From Chitinophagaceae bacterium UBA3430 (lineage in GTDB: Bacteria; Bacteroidota; Bacteroidia; Chitinophagales; Chitinophagaceae), in assembly GCA_002378975.1 (NCBI GenBank), contig DFST01000025.1, positions 1 through 10,791 of the forward strand: 10,791 bases of DNA, read 5' to 3'. Below the pieces are notes generated by a model. That model was not told the DNA's origin. It ran no database searches and saw nothing but the letters and a program-made list of their open reading frames with translations. Below are positions 7,494 through 10,791 of this stretch, piece after piece. Position numbers and translations under genes: made by a program. The stretch's first letter is position 1. Each line of letters begins with the position of its first letter.

Positions 7494-7524
7494 CAAAGGT
7501 ACGGCTTGATGAGGGATGGTCAAG
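7494..7524 (-). promoter_or_regulatory. Promoter of lepA (-33 CTTG, 19-base spacer, -7 TACCTTTG)
   Basis: On the minus strand CTTG (7524-7521), 19 bases, then TACCTTTG (7501-7494) fit the Bacteroidota consensus TTTG-N19-21-TAnnTTTG with one mismatch in the -33 box. The -33 box overlaps the mazG stop codon, so lepA can be transcribed separately. A leader of roughly 20-25 bases would result. Confidence 0.65.
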
Positions 7525-8314
7525 CCGATCGCTCCGATTCCTTGACTTCATTCCAAAGTCCGTCCATTTCGGACAAACTCATCCCGGAAAGTTGGAGTCC
7601 TCGTTGGCTGGCCAGGGCTTCCAGGGACTGGAAACGGCGGATGAATTTCTGGTTGGTTCGACTAAGTGCTGATTCGGGATCCACTCCGATAAAACGGGCA
7701 TAATTGATCCAGGAGAAGAGCAGATCTCCAAACTCAGCCTCCTGCTCTTCCGCAGAGCCCTGTTCAATGGCCTGCATGAGCTCCACTTCTTCTTCCCGAA
7801 CTTTTTCCAATACCTGATCGGTCTGCTCCCACTCAAATCCCACTTGTTTGGCCTTCTCTTGCAGACGAAGCGCCTTAACCAACGCTGGCAAGGAGGCGGG
7901 AACACCCGCTAAGACAGACTTTTTGCCCTCAGAAAGCTTGATCTGTTCCCAATTCCGTTTTACATCCTCCTCGTTATTCACTTGAACATCGCCGTAGATG
8001 TGGGGATGGCGTTTGATTAGTTTGTCGCAGATACCATGGATCATCTCAGCGATCGTGAATTGCCCCTGCTCCTTCCCGATCCGGCTATAAAAGACCAGAT
8101 GCAACATCAGATCCCCTAATTCTTCCTTAACCCCTTTCCAGTCGCCCAGGGTGATGGCATCCGCCAATTCGTAGGTTTCCTCCAGGGTCAAGGAACGCAG
8201 GGAATCTAGGGTCTGCTTTTTATCCCAGGGGCATTTCTCCCGCAGCTCATCCATTATATCGATCAATCGGCCAAAAGCGTCCAGGTCGGCCGCACGTTGT
8301 GGTGTTGGGTGCAT
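7520..8314 (-). CDS. mazG: Nucleoside triphosphate pyrophosphohydrolase MazG
   Basis: The 264-residue protein starts at MHPTPQRAADLDAFGRLIDI. The frame remains open to 8479, but the extra 55 codons run through the divergent gene's signal-peptide region antisense and have no MazG similarity. Two tandem MazG alpha-helical domains are visible, as in E. coli MazG (263 residues). The first has CPWDKKQT at 28-35, EETYE at 45-49 and EELGD at 64-68. The second has GFEW at 159-162, EEEVE at 174-178 and EAEFGDLLF at 192-200. The acidic residues of each domain bind Mg for hydrolysis of NTPs to NMP and pyrophosphate, a house-cleaning activity also linked to ppGpp control. It is cytoplasmic. lepA follows 54 bases downstream on the same strand. 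Confidence 0.96.
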   Translation of the reverse strand: MHPTPQRAADLDAFGRLIDIMDELREKCPWDKKQTLDSLRSLTLEETYELADAITLGDWKGVKEELGDLMLHLVFYSRIGKEQGQFTIAEMIHGICDKLIKRHPHIYGDVQVNNEEDVKRNWEQIKLSEGKKSVLAGVPASLPALVKALRLQEKAKQVGFEWEQTDQVLEKVREEEVELMQAIEQGSAEEQEAEFGDLLFSWINYARFIGVDPESALSRTNQKFIRRFQSLEALASQRGLQLSGMSLSEMDGLWNEVKESERSA

Positions 8315-8330
8315 GTCAAGGAGGTTGTTC

Positions 8331-8338
8331 CAAAAATA
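8331..8338 (-). promoter_or_regulatory. -7 promoter element for mazG
   Basis: On the minus strand TATTTTTG matches TAnnTTTG and ends 16 bases before the mazG ATG at 8314. No good TTTG box is visible 19-21 bases upstream. It lies only 12 bases from the oppositely directed element at 8351-8358, so the two promoters overlap. Confidence 0.45.
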
Positions 8339-8350
8339 GAGCCTAACTGG

Positions 8351-8358
8351 TACATTTG
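8351..8358 (+). promoter_or_regulatory. -7 promoter element for the repeat-protein gene
   Basis: TACATTTG matches TAnnTTTG and ends four bases before the ATG at 8363, exactly as before gmhA. The -33 box is poor: GTTG at 8324-8327 with a rather long 23-base spacer. A leaderless or nearly leaderless transcript is implied. An alternative ATG at 8369 would leave a short leader. Confidence 0.45.
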
Positions 8359-8362
8359 AGGG

Positions 8363-9220
8363 ATGAGAATGCAAAAGCTTTTTTGGGCGTTGATCTGGAT
8401 CGGCTTCGCACCGACCACCGAGGCACAATACTATTACAGCGACCTGATCGGCATCCGGCAGGTGGAGACAAAACAACAACGCTTTAAAACATTACACGTT
8501 CGACAAATTCTCGGAACAGCCGTCTTGCCCACCGGTGAAGTACAAACAGACTTCAAGGAGAGCTACGAACTCTCGTTTCAAGCCGATACCCTGCAACAAG
8601 TACAGGTACAAGCAGGTGCACGCACCAACACAACCTTGATCTTTTCCAACAATGGACAATTGGCGGAACAAATGGAAAAACGAGCAGGATTTACTAGCCA
8701 GATCACCTATTCACGCAATAAGCAAGGATATATTGACCGGATTGAAAATCGATTCTCCGACAGTCTAAGCGAATTTCAGCAACGGGAAATCCATCTTTGG
8801 TCTTACAACGCAACAGGATCTCCCCTGAAAATGTGGAGGATCCTGGAGAAAATCGACGGCGTACTGGACTCCACCGAAATTCAATTGACAATCGATTCCA
8901 CCGGTTTAGTGACCGAAGAAAGAAGTTTCAAAAGAGGAAGAGAAACTGGATTTTTTTATTACTACTACAATGAATCCGGGCAGATCACGGACATTGTCCG
9001 ATTCAACTCAAAGTTCAATCGACTCCTCCCCGATCAACTTTTCGAATACGATGCCGCCGGCAACATGACTCAACGCATGCAACTGACCGGAAGCCGGGAC
9101 GTAACCTATTTGATCTTTCGTTACGGATATCAAACAAATGGACTTTTGAGCGAGGAAGCTTTATTCAACAACAGAAAAGAACATCAAGGCTCAATACGTT
9201 TTAGTTATCTTTTTCGATAA
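8363..9220 (+). CDS. Secreted protein with seven YD-like repeats, function unknown
   Basis: The 285-residue protein starts with a signal peptide (hydrophobic core about residues 6-16) and probable cleavage after Ala21, giving an N-terminal Gln. The ATG at 8369, two codons later, is a possible alternative start. The mature protein carries repeats of the form aromatic-x-x-x-G-x-hydrophobic-x-acidic, with the central Gly at residues 98, 122, 152, 181, 206, 233 and 260, a period of about 27 residues. Examples are YYNESGQITDI, FEYDAAGNMTQR and YQTNGLLSEE. This resembles the beta-hairpin YD/RHS repeats found in surface wall and toxin-delivery proteins, but there is no RHS core or toxin domain. It is probably periplasmic or surface-exposed. 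It is transcribed away from mazG, with no evident functional link. Similar small repeat proteins are frequent in Bacteroidota. Confidence 0.82.
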   Translation: MRMQKLFWALIWIGFAPTTEAQYYYSDLIGIRQVETKQQRFKTLHVRQILGTAVLPTGEVQTDFKESYELSFQADTLQQVQVQAGARTNTTLIFSNNGQLAEQMEKRAGFTSQITYSRNKQGYIDRIENRFSDSLSEFQQREIHLWSYNATGSPLKMWRILEKIDGVLDSTEIQLTIDSTGLVTEERSFKRGRETGFFYYYYNESGQITDIVRFNSKFNRLLPDQLFEYDAAGNMTQRMQLTGSRDVTYLIFRYGYQTNGLLSEEALFNNRKEHQGSIRFSYLFR

Positions 9221-9282
9221 AATAGGATTCAGGATCATTGGCGCAACTGACCGAAGCCATCTTATTGGATGTCCATATGGGA

Positions 9283-9289
9283 TAGTTTG
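9283..9289 (+). promoter_or_regulatory. Possible shortened -7 element before the 313-residue gene
   Basis: TAGTTTG resembles TAnnTTTG with one base missing and ends five bases before the ATG at 9295. Its first three bases are also the in-frame stop that bars any earlier start. A palindrome CCATATGG lies just upstream at 9273-9280. This is weak support for a promoter. Confidence 0.2.
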
Positions 9290-9294
9290 GCCCA

Positions 9295-10236
9295 ATGCCA
9301 ATTATCCTCAGCCCCACTCCCCAGCAGCAATCCGATTTTCAGTTATTATCGCAAGACGCGACCCCACCTTCATTATTGGCTTGGATACCCTACCCAATGA
9401 GTTCCAAGGATGAGGGGCGCGTATTAATCGATCGACTAATCGGAAAATACAAAAGAGACCATATTTTTTTGGATGACGCTTTCATTCATTTAGCCGGAGA
9501 GTCATGGAAATCAAAGATCATTCAATTTTATCCAACCGGACGAACACAAAGCTTGATATTACGTGCCAATCAAGATGAGTCAGCCATAATAGCCAGTCGC
9601 TACAGGTGTAAATCACCGGAAATACATAACCAATCCATTGGATGGAAGAAGCTGATTCAAAACACACAATTCGAAAAGATCTTTCGAGTCATTCAATTGA
9701 ATACAGAAAATGCTGAATTGTATGAGGTAATAAATTCAAAACCAACATTACGGATCCGGCTAAAAATGGCGAAACAAAATCGGGCGTACACCATGCATGA
9801 ATTTTCAAAAGCGGTGCAGCAAATACAGAAAGACCAGCAAGGCCCATTGATCATTCGAGGCACCGGAACGGGAATAGATGAGCTGGACATACTCTCGATT
9901 TCCAATCTAAACAAGATCCAACATTACCTGAAAAATCAGAACCGAAGTTCGATCGATGTTTGGTCGAGACAAATAGAACAATGCGAACTGTCAAATAATT
10001 GGATAGAAGAATGGGAGGTTATGCAAATCGAACATGCGATGAAATTCAACAAATGGACGACATCAGCAGATAGCATACAATCAGAGTTATTAAAAAATAG
10101 AATCGAAACAATTGCAATGAATGACACATCATCCATATTATTTAAAAATGATGCTCAGTGTTATTCCTTAATATATCAAAATAGCGTGCAATTGATCATC
10201 AATTCAAAATATAGCACAGGTGCAATACTGAAATAA
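9295..10236 (+). CDS. Unrecognised 313-residue soluble protein in AT-rich region
   Basis: The frame has an in-frame TAG at 9283-9285, so 9295 is the first possible ATG. I do not recognise a family. There is no signal peptide or membrane segment, so a cytoplasmic protein is likely. It has a proline/glutamine-rich N-terminus, a basic middle with RIRLKMAKQNR, a glycine-containing loop GPLIIRGTGTGIDELD at about 182-197, and a polar, helix-rich C-terminal half with several tryptophans. The loop is not a Walker A motif. G+C falls along the gene: 30 of 60 bases at 9301-9360, 19 of 60 at 9421-9480 and 16 of 60 at 10081-10140. That suggests acquired or fast-evolving DNA. An uninterrupted 942-base frame in AT-rich sequence supports real coding, but expression is unproven. 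Confidence 0.65.
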   Translation: MPIILSPTPQQQSDFQLLSQDATPPSLLAWIPYPMSSKDEGRVLIDRLIGKYKRDHIFLDDAFIHLAGESWKSKIIQFYPTGRTQSLILRANQDESAIIASRYRCKSPEIHNQSIGWKKLIQNTQFEKIFRVIQLNTENAELYEVINSKPTLRIRLKMAKQNRAYTMHEFSKAVQQIQKDQQGPLIIRGTGTGIDELDILSISNLNKIQHYLKNQNRSSIDVWSRQIEQCELSNNWIEEWEVMQIEHAMKFNKWTTSADSIQSELLKNRIETIAMNDTSSILFKNDAQCYSLIYQNSVQLIINSKYSTGAILK

Positions 10237-10250
10237 AATTCAAAACATGA

Positions 10251-10293
10251 CTTATTGCATATATGCAACAATTCATTACACATATGCAATAAG
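10251..10293. repeat. 12-bp perfect inverted repeat with internal 14-bp palindrome
   Basis: CTTATTGCATAT (10251-10262) and ATATGCAATAAG (10282-10293) are exact reverse complements separated by 19 bases. The left arm also takes part in the perfect palindrome TTGCATATATGCAA (10255-10268). The stem is AT-rich and has no following T-tract, so a protein-binding operator is as likely as a terminator hairpin. Confidence 0.7.
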
Positions 10294-10328
10294 CAATCGA
10301 ACTGCATAATAAGACCCCCCAATGAAAA

Positions 10329-10344
10329 AATGACGATGGTCATT
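10329..10344. repeat. Small inverted repeat in the dodecin upstream region
   Basis: AATGAC, four bases GATG, then GTCATT form a perfect 6-bp stem about 50 bases before the dodecin start. It may be an operator half-site pair or a weak leader hairpin. It could also be chance in AT-rich DNA. Confidence 0.35.
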
Positions 10345-10391
10345 GAATGTTATACTTTCCTATCGATACATTGAAATAAATTTAAACAAAT

Positions 10392-10619
10392 ATGTCAATC
10401 ATTAAAGTACTTGAACTTATGGCCAGCTCAAATAAAAGCTGGGAGGATGCAGCCACTCAAGCGGTTGCAGAAGCTGGTCGAACCGTGAAAAATATCAAAT
10501 CGATCTACATCCAGGATCACAGCGCGGTTGTGCGAAACAACAAGATTACAGAATATCGCATCAATGCAAAAGTGAGTTTTGAGGTAGAGTCAAACCTACC
10601 CGTAAAAATTAAAAAATGA
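10392..10619 (+). CDS. Dodecin family protein
   Basis: The 75-residue product begins MSIIKVLELMASSNKSWEDA and contains the dodecin pattern throughout: the first beta strand KVLELMASS, the helix SWEDAATQAVAEAGRTV (16-32), the strand KNIKSIYIQDHSAVV (33-47), and the final strand ITEYRINAKVSFEVE (52-66). Dodecins are small beta-alpha-beta-beta proteins that assemble into hollow 12-mers, many of which bind and store flavins in the cytoplasm. The tryptophan that stacks on flavin in characterised flavin dodecins (about position 36-38) is Ser37 here, so flavin binding is uncertain. I recall non-flavin dodecins with a similar SWE helix, such as a calcium-binding mycobacterial member. It may overlap a tiny downstream ORF by ATGA. 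The length is normal with a lysine-rich tail. Confidence 0.93.
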   Translation: MSIIKVLELMASSNKSWEDAATQAVAEAGRTVKNIKSIYIQDHSAVVRNNKITEYRINAKVSFEVESNLPVKIKK

Positions 10620-10717
10620 GTTTGAATGAAATATTGTCAACATATATTCAAAAACGAGTTGATACAGATATGCAATTGATTAATTGTATACTTCAAATAT
10701 GGAAACACAAGAAGTAG
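10616..10717 (+). CDS. Possible 33-residue small ORF coupled to the dodecin gene
   Basis: The ATG at 10616 overlaps the dodecin stop as ATGA, and the frame runs to TAG at 10715-10717. The product starts MSLNEILSTYIQKRVDTDMQ and ends in a basic WKHKK tail. It could form one amphipathic helix. Support is limited to the coupling geometry, because ORFs of this size arise by chance in DNA with 24% G+C. It has no recognised homologue. Confidence 0.22.
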   Translation: MSLNEILSTYIQKRVDTDMQLINCILQIWKHKK

Positions 10718-10791
10718 AATTGCATTCATCATGAATTCAATAAATCAAATAAGCAATATATCATATGCGTCTAAATCTGTTTATTATATTA
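10718..10791. other. AT-rich end of window, possible start of another ORF
   Basis: From ATG at 10731 a frame stays open to the window edge (20 codons, beginning MNSINQISNISYASK). A TAnnTTTG element is not visible before it. It could be the start of a gene or simply non-coding AT-rich sequence. The window is too short to decide. Confidence 0.2.

Larger units (their letters stand above)
10237..10391. other. AT-rich intergenic region with repeats before the dodecin gene
   Basis: This 155-base stretch has no ORF of note. It contains the inverted repeat at 10251-10293, a C6 run at 10315-10320 and a small hairpin at 10329-10344. No exact TAnnTTTG element is present. TAAATTTA at 10377-10384, one base off, ends seven bases before the dodecin ATG and may be its -7 element. 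Confidence 0.5.

Noticed and set aside
8315..8479. 55-codon N-terminal extension of MazG
   Set aside because: It is antisense to the divergent gene's signal peptide and beyond the normal MazG length; the start at 8314 fits the family.
9273..9280. Palindrome CCATATGG before the 313-residue gene
   Set aside because: An 8-bp palindrome alone is expected by chance at this scale, and no second copy was found nearby.
9295..10236. Glycine-containing loop RGTGTGIDELD read as a nucleotide-binding P-loop
   Set aside because: It lacks the GKS/T ending of Walker A and there is no matching downstream acidic motif.

Overview
The window looks like a chromosomal segment of a member of the phylum Bacteroidota, possibly of the Chitinophagia/Saprospiria type. 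The basis is Bacteroidota-type -7 promoter elements (TAnnTTTG) directly before several genes, no obvious Shine-Dalgarno sequences, signal peptides ending in Ala|Gln, and the protein families present. Most of the window has intermediate G+C of roughly half. From about 9.4 kb onward it becomes strongly AT-rich: I counted 41 G/C in the last 171 bases (24%).

Region 1 (1-5635, + strand) is a surface-glycan block. It holds the 3' end of a GT4-type glycosyltransferase, a GHMP heptose-7-phosphate kinase (hddA-like), a phosphoheptose isomerase (gmhA), a fused nucleotidyltransferase/HAD phosphatase (hddC-gmhB-like), a secreted protein of unknown function, and a Wzx-type flippase. The three heptose genes would together carry sedoheptulose 7-phosphate to GDP-D-glycero-alpha-D-manno-heptose. 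The glycosyltransferase and flippase would use and export a glycan that contains it. Spacing is tight: three junctions overlap, and gmhA has its own promoter-like element.

Region 2 (5672-8314, - strand) carries two housekeeping genes, mazG then lepA. They converge on the flippase gene. A good Bacteroidota promoter for lepA overlaps the mazG stop codon.

Region 3 (8315-9220) is a divergent promoter region followed by a secreted protein with seven YD-like repeats.

Region 4 (9221-10791) is AT-rich. It holds an unrecognised 313-residue soluble protein, an intergenic stretch with inverted and repeated ATATGCAA motifs, a small dodecin that lacks the usual flavin-stacking tryptophan, and possible tiny ORFs after the dodecin. 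This is the part least explained by known families. I see no CRISPR array, tRNA, rRNA or insertion sequence, and no convincing intrinsic terminator.
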